Source of the DNA: Glandiceps talaboti | Lineage: Eukaryota > Hemichordata > Enteropneusta > Spengelidae | Reading direction: 5' to 3' | DNA: 64,000 nucleotides | NCBI RefSeq assembly: GCF_964340395.1 | Contig: NC_135560.1 | Span: forward strand, 5,600,498 to 5,664,497 | Notes under the pieces: model-generated | Database searches by the model: none | What the model was told of the DNA's origin: nothing | What the model saw: only the letters and a program-made list of their open reading frames with translations | In this document: positions 22,501 to 33,031 of the stretch, in pieces | How positions within the stretch are numbered: the stretch's first letter is position 1 | Layout of the letters: each line of letters begins with the position of its first letter | Position numbers and translations under genes: made by a program

Positions 22501-25500
22501 CATGCAGTCAATGTCTTTGGTCTGTGTCAGGGCTCGAAATAGAATTTTTTTTCCACATGCACAGTGTGCACCTTCACTTTGAAATTTACCTGCACACAGT
22601 GTGCACACTATATCTCAGTTACACTTTGTCCATTATGTATGGAAGTTCATCATCATTATCATCCCAGGCTGGCTCCTGTAGTTGTGGTCTAGGTCCATAT
22701 GGCCTTGTTTTAGGTCGTCTGGATTTACCATCGTTTAACCACAGTTCAATTGCATTGTCTGGATCAAATGTCTCTGTGGTGTCATTACTCAGATTGACTG
22801 TCATCAATGATGTTAGAGTTTCTGGTTTTAGACAACTTCTCCAGTCATTCTTAATGACTGACATAAGGGAAAAACCCCTTTCACATACTGATGTGCTGCA
22901 TGGAATCAGCAGTACAATTTTCACTAACATCAGTATTCCCTTGTACTGGTCTGCAAACAGAAGCTGAATTCTCTGCCACAAATCTAGGTACTTTATTGGC
23001 TGTGTCTCTCTAGCCAGGACTTTTCCTACAGTTATTTTCAAAGCTGTCCACTCAATAAGAGTACTAACTTCATCACATCCTCTGCTCTCAAGGATCTTTT
23101 CATAGTGTCTATACAACAGTTTGACTTCATCCTCCCCATACTGTTGTAGGGCTTCATCATCTTGTGGCCACATAGCCGGATCAAAAACTGATGTTGCTTT
23201 CATAACTTCATCTTCCACTAAGTCTTTAAATCTAGTATTTACACTCTTTATTGTCAGTTCTATAATTTTCTTGGCATCTCTGACAGCTTCTGCCTGTCTT
23301 GATTCTTGAGTTGTTGCTGTATTTCTAATGGTTCTACCCTGTCCTTCCTCCAGTATCACTCCTTCACACACAAGTTTACCATGCACATTTGTTGAAATAC
23401 CAGTTACCATACTGTCTTTCAGTTTCTGTTCAGATGTGTAGTCTTGTAACACCTTGAGGACAGATTCAGCCATACTTCTAACTCTCTCTATGGTTGTCTG
23501 TTCATCTTGAAGACATCTACTTAGTGTTGACACCATTTTAAAGTAGATTAGTAGGAAGCGGAGAAACATGACAAATTTAACATTCTTCAACATTTTAAGG
23601 AAGTATCCTGCCTTGTCTTTACTTTCCCTTCCACCGTTTATTTTGATGTCTTCAATGTGGATAACATGGACTTTGTAATTTCTCATGATAGCTAAGACCC
23701 CCCTTCATGGTGAGGTACCCATCTAGTTCCACTCACATTTACAGGCCTAACAACTGTGGTTTGTAGAGCTTCACCAGTACTTTTAAAAGTAGACCAGTTC
23801 AGGGGAGAATACTTGTAAAATTTGTACAAGTTTTGCAGAAATTCATGGACAACTGTGAGATATGGCATTTGTTTAAGTACACAGGGTTCGTACACTTAAA
23901 GCAAAACAAAATTCCAGGACTTTCCAGGGGTTTTTCGTCAGTTTTCCAGGGGTATTCATATTGATTTTGGCCATTTTCCAGGGGTGTTGACACTAAAGTA
24001 TATTTTTTGAATGACATCTAATTGTCTGATGTGGACGAGAAAAATCAACAACAGTTCCCATATGTCACAAAACATTCTAAAGACAATCCACACTATGCAA
24101 GATATTGGTTTCAAAACCACATTTACATGCTAAGATTAACGGAGAAACCTCTGTCCTACCCCCAAAGTAGCCGTTTCGTCAAGCTGGTCCATTGATCGTG
24201 TAAGATTGAGTCGCAGCATTCGTCAGTCTAATTCAGACATATCCAGAAAAATAAATCAAAAACTAAAGTTTGTCCTCGTTATTGTATGGTTTGATGTTAC
24301 TAGATTTATAAGTCACCTAAAATAATTTTTTTCTTCAAAATTTTAAATAAAAACGTCATTTACGTAACGAAATTTCGAGCTATGAATAACTGAATACATT
24401 CATCGCTTGCGTCTCGATGTTTATGTACGGATGCCACGAGTTGCGGAACATCGCGATTTCTCAACTCAACTTGACCATTGACGAATGTTACTGTACCGAC
24501 AACATAAAACAGTAGTTTATTCTTTTAGAACATGTAACACAAATACCCATTTATCGATGACATAAAAGTCACAACCCGGAAATTCAACTGCACTTCCCTA
24601 AGCCCTAGCATGGTTTATACTTCCATGGCCCTAGTATTGCCATGCCTAGTGCCTGAGCTTGTAGTAATAGTATGTCGACTCGTGCGCCGAACTTGTAACA
24701 ATTTCTAATCGAGGTTGATGATGCTTTCATACTCGCTATAGTGTTACGATAATCTTGTTAACAGACCTACTGTACATGTTACCCCCGGCCGGGACTGTTA
24801 CAATATCATGTCCCTGAAATGACGACTGGGAGATGAACGGAGTAGCAATATACGCAAGATCGAAAGAAACACTGCGGCACCCATTCAACTAATCATAGGA
24901 ACGGTCTGTGGGGCAAAGTGTCTCGTGGAACGATCGCTTGACTGTCTGGGTTCAATCGGCGTGAATTTTGAGTCATCACCGTGGCGAAAGACTTTGAAAA
25001 TATTTTTGCGATTTCACATTTACAAGATTCAGAATCATATGAATGGGTGGCTCGAGCACAGACATGACGATCGTCAATATTAATCGATCGATTGAACATG
25101 ATCATTTTCCAGGGTTTTCCAGGGGTAGGGCGCATTTTTCCAGGGTTTTCCAGGGCTTTCCAGGGAGGGTTTGAAATTCCAGGGTTTTCCAGGGTTTTCC
25201 AGGACCGTGCGAACCCTGGTACATCCTTGATAGCAAGCTCAAGTCTGTGGGCAAAACAATGAACAACTACCAAATGGGGTACATCAATTTTCAACCTTGC
25301 AGCTACTCCAGAGGTTTTACCCATCATAACACTTGCACCGTCAAAACTTGATGCCACTAAATCGTTTTTCCATGTTTTTCTCTCTAGATTATTTTCCATT
25401 GCTTCTATCAGAGCACCGGTAATAGACTGAGCATCAGCTTTAATAAGTGGTTTGAATGTGACAAACTTATATGTAGGTCTTCCATTCTTGATGTAATTAA

Positions 25501-28500
25501 CATATACTATTTCTTCATCAGTAACACTAGTGTCAGTACTTCCATCTGACAATATGGCAAAAAACTCAGAATCATTTATTTCTTTTACTAGTTCTAACCG
25601 TTTACTTTCATAAATGTAATCGATGAAACACCTTGCCTGCTTATCACTGGTATAAGTTTCAGTGACGGGTACTTTATTAATGGCCGCTAACAACTGAATT
25701 TGTCCGGGGAAATCGGTGAATGGACGACCAGCTTTCGCCAAGTAGAATGCAACACGAAACAAAACTCTCATCTGCTCAATTTCTGTTCTCTCCATGCGGA
25801 TTATACATCGTTCAATCGGTCGATCATTTGGTGTACTTTCCATTGCTTGCTTCGAAGCCGTAGCTTGTACATGGTTATCCGTTATTTCATGACTTGTTAT
25901 TATGTGCAAACGAAACGATCTGCAGCCTGGACTACGAAACTTGTTTGGCTTCGTACTTTTATCAAACTGTTGACAAACGCTGCAAAACATACATTTTTTT
26001 TCTTCATCTAAAACTAGCCATGGTTTATCTTTTTGCCAAGATTTTTGAAACCGATAGACCTTTTTTTTCTTTAGTGGTGGTTGTCCAGTATCATCATTTA
26101 TTTTATCACTCACGTTACCACTTTCTTGCGATGTCGACGGCAAGTTCACATCCGTTGGGACGGCTGTACTCATCGTAGAAATCACTTCATTATTACCACT
26201 AGTACTCGTACTTGAACTGTCTTTTTCGGGACACTTCCTCGATCGAATTTCGTCAGATGATCGCTTGACGCCAAGGTCGAGAAGGGTCCGCTGTTTTGAC
26301 ATCGTCAAATTTTGTAAAATTTCCAAAAATAAACAACTTTACATGTGACCGTTTGACGTATTTTTGACGAAAGAACACGAAGAGAACGTAATTAGCCGAT
26401 CGCTAGATCGTGGGGGGTCCTATCAGTGATTGTTCAATTCAAGTATGCGTAATGTATACCGTATACGTAGGAGTCGATCGAGTGCACCGACCGAAAATTG
26501 CCGATGTAATATCTCGCATTTTACGTTATTTCAAGTCTCGAGAGGTAATGAGGTTTCGTGCGGTTTTTTACTTCCGCATTTACGACAAGGCGATCGATCG
26601 ACCGATATCGATATAATCATTTTATTACTATCAAAATCTGAAGTTGTTTCATCTAAAGCACTTATTTAGAGATATTTGTAGTCAATCCGAAGAAATGTAT
26701 GAGGTTTTTTTCCACGATAGCCAACATGCACGTCGTGCACCTTTGTTTTGAAATCTACCTGCACTGGGCAAAATTAACGTGCATAGTAGCATGGTGCACC
26801 CGGGTATTTCGAGCCCTGTGTGTGCATATTATATTTGCATGTTTATGCATGCGTGCATATCTGCATGTATGTGGTGTGCGTGTGCATGTGTCAGGAATAC
26901 ATGAGCTTGTGTAGGTGAAAAATACATGAAAATGGCATTAACTTACAATCTAGGCTATGCCTAAATTTAATAGCACATGAGTGGATACCCTATGAAACTG
27001 GTTATGACTGGGTACATATACACAACATCAAGTTGTACTAAGACTCTAAAAGTACAGAGTTTATCCAACCCTGAACAGTATACCTCATAATCACATTTGT
27101 ATCAAGAGTATATAAATAAGGTTTGCATGTGTGGAGAATTAGAAATGAAGTGAAGCTCTTGTGTTTTTGAGACAAAAAAACCCCCAAACCTTTAAGTTAA
27201 GTCACTTTTTGACAAAAGTAAACACAAATATTTTTATAAAATGTGCTTCCTTTACCATGTGATTCAAGGGGTCCATTTAATAGTCACAAGTCAAAACATT
27301 TTATACTTAGGGTATCTGCCAGTGGAAGATTACATCATTCCAGACTGAGGGATTCCATCCCAACAAATCATATGTAACAACAATCTCAGTAAGTTAAAGA
27401 CCTTGATTGTGGTGTTTGCAGGTACTGTTTCAATCTGATAAAAATCAGATGTAGTGTACATGGTGTGAGTTCTTTTTGGCTGTTATGTTTACTGTCGTTA
27501 TGTTCTTTTGTGAGGCCTGTTAGATGTTTTATGAATCCAATCTCATACTTATCAGTAGCCAACCACAATCCGTCTTACAATATAACACTCAACATACAAA
27601 ATTGAAAGAGAACCACCAAACAATAACGATAACATCATTGTCCGTGCTCTGTGTTCATGCTCTTTTCCAACAGAGCGCTCTGAAGTATGTACCTGTATGT
27701 TTCAGCGCAAAATGTGTTCTCACTCACTGAGTGAATTCACTCAGCATGGCCTGGGAAAACCTATGGTATTATGTCAGATGTATGTAACAGGTGCTCACAA
27801 AAGAACAAATGACAGTAAACGAAACAGCCATAAAGACATCGTGCGGTGTACACTACATTGCATTTTAATCAGATGGTATTGATTTTGAATATAAGGAGAG
27901 TCTGATCAAAGCTTGGTAAGTCATCAGTATTTTTTGCTTATGGTTTGGAGCCACATGAAACAGAGCGGTGGATAGCTGGTAAAATTTGAACAGTTTCCCA
28001 TACTTGTTCTGATATCTAAATGTTCATATTGTTATTGTATTGTAAAGTCTAATGACTGTGTATAATATATATGAGACACAGCATTTGATTGCTATGGTCT
28101 CCTGGTTTCTTTTCAATTCCTAGTGATCCAGCAAACTAATCATGAAAAATTAGTGGTTCATGGGAAAAAAATCAGTGGTCCTCGGATGTGAGACCATTAA
28201 ATTTACTCATTCCAGCTACATCGTAATCAGTGTTATCACTTCCAATTATCCATCATATTTTAATTGTTTACACATCTAATCTTACAAGTATACTCACGCA
28301 TGTTGTGCTTGAAGTTCCTTCTGTTTCTGTAAATTAGCGTCATTGAACTTGAGAACACGACTCTCTGGTACCCATTCATCCCAACTGTAAGACAAATACA
28401 CAATAACTGATAAACATAAACATACACGTGGATACATCTTCAATTTTAAGATATTCATGCAGCTTTCATGTGACTGACTCAAATAGAAGTAAAATTGTTC

Positions 28501-31500
28501 CATTTTTGTCCTTCCTGTGGTATGCAATGACAAAATACAAGATGGACAACACATTTGAGCATTTTGACCAATGCTATTGATGAAGAACCTCAAGACCTCA
28601 CCACGACAATATGAACATTTTTTAACATTTCATGTTAACATTACTAACGAATACTTTCTAACTAACAATCTCATCTTGAAGTTTATTATTTGAAGTTTGT
28701 GTTTCATTTCTATTCACTTTTGAAATCTTTATTACAACGGCAAGCAGAGAGAAAACATGGTTGAATGAAAATATTACAGTTGTCATTGGCAATTGTTACA
28801 CACCATTAATTAACAACTGCAAAAACTGAACTTCAATAACAGAACAAACTTCTGTAACAACCTAAAGAGTTCCATGTACAGAAGGCAATAATTGTTACTA
28901 CTGACACAGTATAGACTATACAACAATGTATTTATGTATTTGTTTATATCAATATAATCAATATATATGAAGTGGTGCACAAACAATTTGTGACCTCAGT
29001 AATGAGACACTCTAAAATAGCACTGTACAAAACTTGATATCATATTCAACTGGACAATTGTACTAATTTGTAGTCTGCAACTAGTTTAAATAGACTAACT
29101 CATGTGCATTATTAAGTCTGTAGTGATGTGCAATGTGATAACAAAACCTTGTTAACTAATTGCTACATATTTTTGTATTTTTTCGTCTTTGTTAAAAATG
29201 ACCAGGTCTACAGTACCATTAAGCTATCAATAATTGGGTATAATCTTTTTTTTTTTTACATACTTGTATTATATGTACTCATTTTTCAGCATAGAAATTC
29301 CTTGACAAAAAGTAAAGAAAATTTGTGTAAAATAATTCATGTATCAAAGTTGCAAATTTACCTGGCTTGCCTATTTGTTATACAGGCTTTTCTACAAAGA
29401 AAGTTGAGAAAATCAGAAGAAATTAATATCCAAAGTTCATCTTGTTTTGTAATTTGTAAGTTTTTGTTGTTTTTATACTTGTTGTCAAGGGAATAAAAAG
29501 CAATTTTAAATTTGAAAATCACAGTAAATGTAGAAATATATTGAATCAAATGATGACTTACTTCTTGTTCCATCCATTGTAGTGAATAAAGTATCTGGTC
29601 TGTTTTTCCTTCACTTGGTATTTAACACACTACAATAGAAATAATCGACATCTTGAAAATGTCAATGGTCTGAGGTACAAAAAAAATCAGATACTAACAC
29701 ATATATCATGCTATCAATGATGAATACTGACATGTATATCAAGTTGATGTAAGTATTCATACATCAATGTTGAAACTTACGACAGCAGCAACAACAGCAA
29801 CAACAACAACATAATAATAATAGGAAAGCTAACATTATTCTTTACTCATTACATTTATAGGGAATAAGAGAAAGTTTACCACAATACATCAATTATAGCT
29901 ACCATGCAGCCAGTAAAAAATTGCTATTCTTTAAAGTGGCCATAAGGGATGAGGATTGGGTATTTATTTTGGATTTCTAAGTTATAAAACAATTTTATCA
30001 TGGCTTCCTCATTACACTGCAAAAAAGCCCAAACAATGTGTTAAAAAGTTTATTGTTGTATGTACAATAACAAATATTTTATAATACATTTATCAATCCT
30101 TTGCAATTTATTGAGTTACAAACACAGACTTTGTCTATGTTGTTTCACACTGACCTTTCAAGCAGAACGCCATGATAAAATTGTTTTATACATGTAAATT
30201 AGAAATCCAAATAAAAACCTTATGCTCATCCTCAGCCCCTAGGGCCACTTTAAAAGATGAGAATCATAGTCAGAAAATATGGTCATGCCATTATCGTGAT
30301 GAGTTGAACATCATAGTGTACCTACCTTGGCTTCATACAACAACGGTCCATGGAAACATAGTACACGTTCACCTGTTCAAATATATGACCATATTAGTAT
30401 TACTTATATGATTACCTTGGCAATTCTTATTACTAATTCAATCGCAGTCTCTCTCTAAAGACTATGGTTCAATAACATCCAACTTTGTAATTTGAAAATG
30501 ACTTGACATCACCAACCTTAGTCCTATCAAACTCTATCATTCTGTCCATTCATAGTAAGATTGATTGATTACAATTTAGATTGCACTCAGCCTGACCCTT
30601 ATATATTTGTACATGTTAGATGGCAATGCTTCTTATATTTATTATCAGTACCAAGTCTCAACTCAGTGTTTTTATACGATTTGGTAAACCGGGAAATCTG
30701 GTAAAACTTGCATTTAGCTTTCCATAACTTAGAATATAATTTTTGTTGTAACCCATACAAGATACATATGCCTGCTGGGGGAACCAAGGTAGATTTTACT
30801 TGCTTGCCATTCTTCCACTTGTCAACCATTCCCCATTTTAGTTGTGTGTACTTTTTAGTTTCTGTGTGACCCAAACGTTTTCATGGTATCAACAATTACT
30901 AATAAATCAAATAATGCGTGTCTTCATGCATGGACTTGGGAGAAACATTGAAGTTTGAACTTCGTTTTTGCAAATTTCAATATGACAACAAATCATCCTA
31001 GAATGCAAACGAAAGCAAAACTTCCACTCTACTGTGATGTCCACTGGTTAAATCATAGACACTGTTGGGTATATGGTTAAATCAGTGACTGTATACTCTT
31101 GTTCGCTACATGGAGGTATTATGGGATACCTCCATGTTCACTATTCCTAGTATTGGGTTTACCCATGGATGTAGGAAAGGAAGGATGGGTTTCTACTCAT
31201 TCAAGTCATTGTTCAGGTTTGTTTGTCTGTCATTGTGTGATAATGTACCAACGGTCTCGTCCGGGACAACTCTGACTCGAGTACGGAGTCACAGCGCAGT
31301 GATAATGGAGACGAGTTATCCTGACCAAACGTCCTACTCAACTGTGAGTTGTCTCGGACTATCCATCGAAATGATTCATATTCCTGTCAACGCTGGCGTG
31401 ACAGACGTCGACACACACCACCACATGTAAATTTAACAGACAATGTCGATGTGTTACGTTTGTGCGCTAAGTTTACCACTCTGGCGTACTTATTTTGTCC

Positions 31501-31642
31501 AAACACACGATTTTTTATGTTGAATATTTACAGCTAAGTATACAGGCAATGTATGGGTTCAGGTAAATGTGAAAATGGGCCACATACCTTCGACGAACTT
31601 CATTTTCGAAGCATCACGTTCGCGCTCCTTGGGAGGCGCCAT
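16043..31642 (-). CDS. MORF4L1: MORF4L1 / MRG15, chromodomain MRG-family chromatin protein, 12 coding exons
   Basis: Nuclear protein that in animals reads methylated H3K36 through its N-terminal chromo barrel and acts in NuA4/Tip60 acetyltransferase and Sin3-HDAC complexes. Coding exons: 31642-31588, 30372-30326, 29629-29562, 28384-28298, 21721-21698, 21200-21079, 20825-20671, 19956-19855, 18748-18657, 17369-17267, 16810-16741, 16212-16043. All have GT/AG borders and every phase matches, giving 364 residues, close to the usual vertebrate length. The chromo barrel is residues about 14-75, with [36 protein letters not shown] and RVLKF. A low-complexity basic, Thr-rich and Pro-rich linker (about 86-175) precedes KRKRARMD. 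The MRG domain is residues about 190-360, with [30 protein letters not shown] and [12 protein letters not shown], ending [10 protein letters not shown]. Intron 4 (6.6 kb) contains nested hAT elements. No lesion was seen. Confidence 0.97.
16741..16810 (-). CDS. MORF4L1: MORF4L1 coding exon 11
   Basis: Encodes [20 protein letters not shown] and RLF. The donor is GTGAGT; the last base makes Val with exon 12. Confidence 0.96.
17267..17369 (-). CDS. MORF4L1: MORF4L1 coding exon 10
   Basis: Encodes [20 protein letters not shown] through [13 protein letters not shown] of the MRG domain. The acceptor is TTACAG and the donor GTAGGT. Confidence 0.96.
17370..18656. other. MORF4L1 intron 9
   Basis: Non-coding. 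The part near 18455-18575 resembles sequence at 41595-41720 (shared phrases include 'tatgctggaata' and 'aataactgac'), indicating a diverged dispersed repeat. Confidence 0.45.
18657..18748 (-). CDS. MORF4L1: MORF4L1 coding exon 9
   Basis: Encodes [20 protein letters not shown] and [11 protein letters not shown] in the MRG domain. The donor is GTAAGT. Confidence 0.95.
19715..19841. repeat. ~57-bp tandem duplication
   Basis: A phrase beginning CCTTAACAAAAACACTGG, running through GGGAACC and AATGACAGAGG, occurs twice and starts a third time just 3' of MORF4L1 exon 8 in genome order (intron 8). Confidence 0.8.
19855..19956 (-). CDS. MORF4L1: MORF4L1 coding exon 8 (start of MRG domain)
   Basis: Encodes [20 protein letters not shown] through [12 protein letters not shown]. 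Phase 0 on both sides. The donor is GTTAGT. Confidence 0.95.
20085..20132. repeat. (GTTGT)n pentanucleotide repeat
   Basis: About nine TGTTG units in MORF4L1 intron 7. Confidence 0.9.
20671..20825 (-). CDS. MORF4L1: MORF4L1 coding exon 7 (Thr/Ser and polyproline linker, NLS-like KRKR)
   Basis: Encodes an Ala/Thr/Ser-rich run, eleven consecutive prolines, then [19 protein letters not shown], where KRKRAR is a likely nuclear-localisation signal. The proline run comes from CCA/CCT repeats and may vary in length. The acceptor is TCACAG and the donor GTATGT. Confidence 0.92.
21079..21200 (-). CDS. MORF4L1: MORF4L1 coding exon 6 (linker)
   Basis: Encodes [20 protein letters not shown] and then a Thr/Ala/Gln-rich stretch ending QQKK. 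It is a basic, probably disordered linker. The acceptor is GACAG and the donor GTGTGC. Confidence 0.88.
21698..21721 (-). CDS. MORF4L1: MORF4L1 coding exon 5 (24-nt microexon)
   Basis: The exon adds QKEATGAR to the linker. The acceptor is TTTCAG and the donor GTAAGA. Phases on both sides match exons 4 and 6, which is the main support for so short an exon. Skipping it would remove exactly eight codons. Confidence 0.82.
   Translation of the reverse strand, partial: TKGSHRC
22310..22504. repeat. TG-rich region with (TG)n core
   Basis: Interrupted TGTG/CATG sequence with a pure TG run at about 22457-22496. It flanks the hAT element, and a similar TG-rich flank resumes at 26819. Confidence 0.9.
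22619..23697 (-). pseudogene. hAT transposase, C-terminal part with dimerisation domain
   Basis: Open for over 350 codons after the single-base slip. It includes a helical region and the hAT C-terminal dimerisation motif, with [20 protein letters not shown] then [13 protein letters not shown] (third acidic catalytic residue expected at the Glu of CERGFS) and [11 protein letters not shown]. It ends with a basic tail. The length of open frame suggests limited decay. Confidence 0.85.
23692..23881 (-). pseudogene. hAT transposase, middle fragment
   Basis: Resumes the transposase after the nested element with [20 protein letters not shown] and ends [13 protein letters not shown] then TAG. The stop follows a run of six G (minus strand; plus-strand C at 23698-23703). 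Adding one base restores the frame of the next part. Confidence 0.82.
23882..25218. mobile_element. Nested hAT-like non-autonomous element inside the outer transposase
   Basis: The ends are inverted, CAGGGTTCG at 23882 and CGAACCCTG ending 25218, with GTACA immediately outside both (23877-23881 and 25219-25223). Subterminal TTTTCCAGGG-type motifs recur near both ends, at least nine times on the right side, in the same orientation. No transposase is seen within. Its terminal CAGGG-TCG resembles the outer element's CAGGGCTCG, suggesting related mobilisation. Removing 1342 bp (element plus one GTACA) keeps the outer transposase in frame. Confidence 0.9.
25219..26326 (-). pseudogene. hAT transposase, N-terminal two-thirds part (interrupted)
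   Basis: Open from ATG at 26326 (or the MSKQRT Met at 26302) to the nested insertion at 25218, about 369 codons. It has a low-complexity Ser/Thr leader and a BED/TTF-like zinc finger with [23 protein letters not shown] and HVQA. The RNase H-like core follows, with [12 protein letters not shown] (candidate first catalytic Asp), [12 protein letters not shown] (second Asp) and [16 protein letters not shown]. Similar to the transposase-derived ZNF862-type proteins. The annotated open frame continues into the inner element, adding foreign residues down to 24893. Confidence 0.85.
26819..28297. other. MORF4L1 intron 4, proximal part
   Basis: TG-rich flank of the hAT insertion, then a foldback element at about 27400-27900. 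No exon is recognised. Confidence 0.5.
27400..27900. mobile_element. Foldback (inverted-repeat) element
   Basis: The left arm (about 27428-27535) contains GTAGTGTACA, TTTTTGGCTGTTATG and TTCTTTTGTGAGGCCTG. The right arm (about 27775-27880) carries the inverse with mismatches: CAGGTGCTCACAAAAGAAC, ACAGCCATAAA and TGTACACTAC. The loop is about 240 bp and contains a short palindromic GAGTGAATTCACTC. No coding potential. Confidence 0.7.
28298..28384 (-). CDS. MORF4L1: MORF4L1 coding exon 4
   Basis: Encodes [15 protein letters not shown] and the helix [13 protein letters not shown]. The acceptor is TTACAG and the donor GTGAGT. It is followed by the 6.6-kb intron 4. Confidence 0.95.
28385..29561. 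other. MORF4L1 intron 3
   Basis: AT-rich unique-looking sequence. No element or RNA gene was recognised. Confidence 0.4.
29562..29629 (-). CDS. MORF4L1: MORF4L1 coding exon 3
   Basis: Encodes [20 protein letters not shown] and NKN, the chromo barrel core with aromatic residues. The acceptor is TGTAG and the donor GTAAGT. The last two bases pair with exon 4. Confidence 0.95.
30326..30372 (-). CDS. MORF4L1: MORF4L1 coding exon 2
   Basis: 47-nt exon encoding [16 protein letters not shown], the first strands of the chromo barrel. The acceptor is AACAG and the donor GTAGGT. Confidence 0.95.
31588..31642 (-). CDS. MORF4L1: MORF4L1 coding exon 1
   Basis: Encodes [19 protein letters not shown] (last codon split). 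The donor is GTATGT. The start is supported by the family's usual MAP start and by a short basic leader before the chromo barrel. Confidence 0.93.
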
Positions 31643-32717
31643 TTTCTCAAATCTTATGTGGAGGTGAGTATCTCGAACACACACATATGCAAATATAGAG
31701 TTCAAAGTTCACTGAGACAGACGACACTTCAGCTGGAGGACGCGACTCAACTCTATCCCTTTTCCAATAATTTGCTGGGTACTTGCACAATATTTTGGTG
31801 TGTATATGAGCAGTGCATATATTTTAGAGAAATACTTGAACAGATAAATTATATTCCACAGTTCTTTCAGTTTCCTTCATGTAATTTGAAGGCGTGTTTA
31901 TCCCGCTGTGCAGGCCATCACGATAACTTTTAACTTTTTGCTGCAGTCAGTCTGTATCGATCTGCAGGCATATGTATGTAACAATGTGAGATGATCACCT
32001 TTGATTCATGAGTACAGAATGCGATAATGCAATAGTCAAAGTCCAACTTTCGAGATTAGAGAAAAAGACAGGACATTTTTGGTGTTGTATTAGTTGTACA
32101 AGGCATTAGTTTTGATTTTATTTTTGTCATATATATGATCACTTGAAAATATTGATGACAATATTACACCTGAGTCTGAGTGTGGCCTATAAATACTTAT
32201 TAATAGTATATATTTGTACTATCCGGTGGATTTAACTTTGACCATCACAAAGAACACAGTAAAGATATTTTGATAAGATGCAGCTTTCCCTGAACTAATT
32301 GAAAAGTGTGTTTTCCTCCTCATCATTCCAAAGAAAAGCCTACACGTTTCATTGTGCAAACAAGTCGGGAGTAGTGCAGATATTCTTGAAGAGATATTCA
32401 CTACTGAAACCTTTGAAGCCATTTCATGTAAACCGTTAAACGTACATTAGTGCCCCCCTCTCCCATCAAGATCAATAACAAATCATAAAAACAAACAGCA
32501 TTGTTTTTAAAATGTGCACCCTTGATAATGTTGTCAAGTTAGTAGTTATCATCCAAAATATTTTTTTACCTTTTGAGTAAAAATTTCCATTTACAACTAT
32601 GAGCCCAAAGTCCATGAACACTCATTCTTATAAAAAAAAAAACTGGTTTGTACAGGATGCTTCCATCCCGAGTAATTTCATGGACATGATTTTATCTCAA
32701 CTTCTTTTATCTTACAG
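31643..32717. promoter_or_regulatory. Head-to-head 5' region of MORF4L1 and AMACR
   Basis: The MORF4L1 start (minus) and AMACR start (plus) are about 1.14 kb apart and divergent. AMACR's first coding exon is preceded by an acceptor (TTTATCTTACAG ending 32717), so at least one untranslated AMACR exon lies upstream, probably here. No TATA box or specific factor sites are claimed. Confidence 0.55.
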
Positions 32718-32784
32718 ATCAAGTGATATCAGTAAACTCATCAAGCATTGAACTAAAGCCAAGGCCATATGAAGTGGTGAAGCA

Positions 32785-33031
32785 ATGGCATTAGCTGGTA
32801 TCCGAGTGGTTGAAATAGCTGGTCTAGCACCAGCACCTATGGCTGGCATGATATTGTCAGATTTTGGTGCAAAGGTGACCAGAGTCGATCGTGTCAAGCA
32901 GGATAACTCAATTGATAGACTGGCTAGAGGAAAAAGATCGATTGCAGTTGATTTGAAATCTAAAGATGGTGCAAGTGTTGTGAGAAGACTGTCTGCAAAG
33001 TCAGATGTATTGATTGAACCATATAGACCAG
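32785..33031 (+). CDS. AMACR: AMACR coding exon 1
   Basis: Encodes residues 1-82 plus one base, including the N-terminal Rossmann-like strand [12 protein letters not shown] and LIEPYRPG. It lies in an exon that begins at 32718 after TTACAG; in-frame TGA precedes the ATG. The donor is GTAATG. Confidence 0.96.

Larger units (their letters stand above)
22528..26818 (-). mobile_element. hAT DNA transposon (outer element) in MORF4L1 intron 4
   Basis: The termini are inverted: CAGGGCTCGAAATA at 22528 and TATTTCGAGCCCTG ending at 26818. Both are flanked by TGTGT, a candidate 5-bp duplication in TG-rich DNA and so weak evidence. Subterminal inverted similarity is also visible ('tgcaccttc...tttgaaat..acctgcac' on both sides). 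It encodes a hAT-family transposase on the minus strand, interrupted by the nested element 23882-25218 and one single-base slip near 23700. Total length is 4.29 kb, of which 1.34 kb is the inner insertion. Confidence 0.9.

Noticed and set aside
22313-22967. Overlapping plus-strand frames of 89 and 175 codons
   Set aside because: The first is TG microsatellite; the second is the antisense shadow of the hAT transposase C-terminus.
24893-26326. The 477-codon frame as a domesticated host gene
   Set aside because: It lies between hAT termini, its last part is read-through into a nested element, and the remainder continues beyond that insertion. It is a disrupted transposase.
32712-32897. Minus-strand 61-codon frame
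   Set aside because: Antisense shadow of AMACR exon 1.
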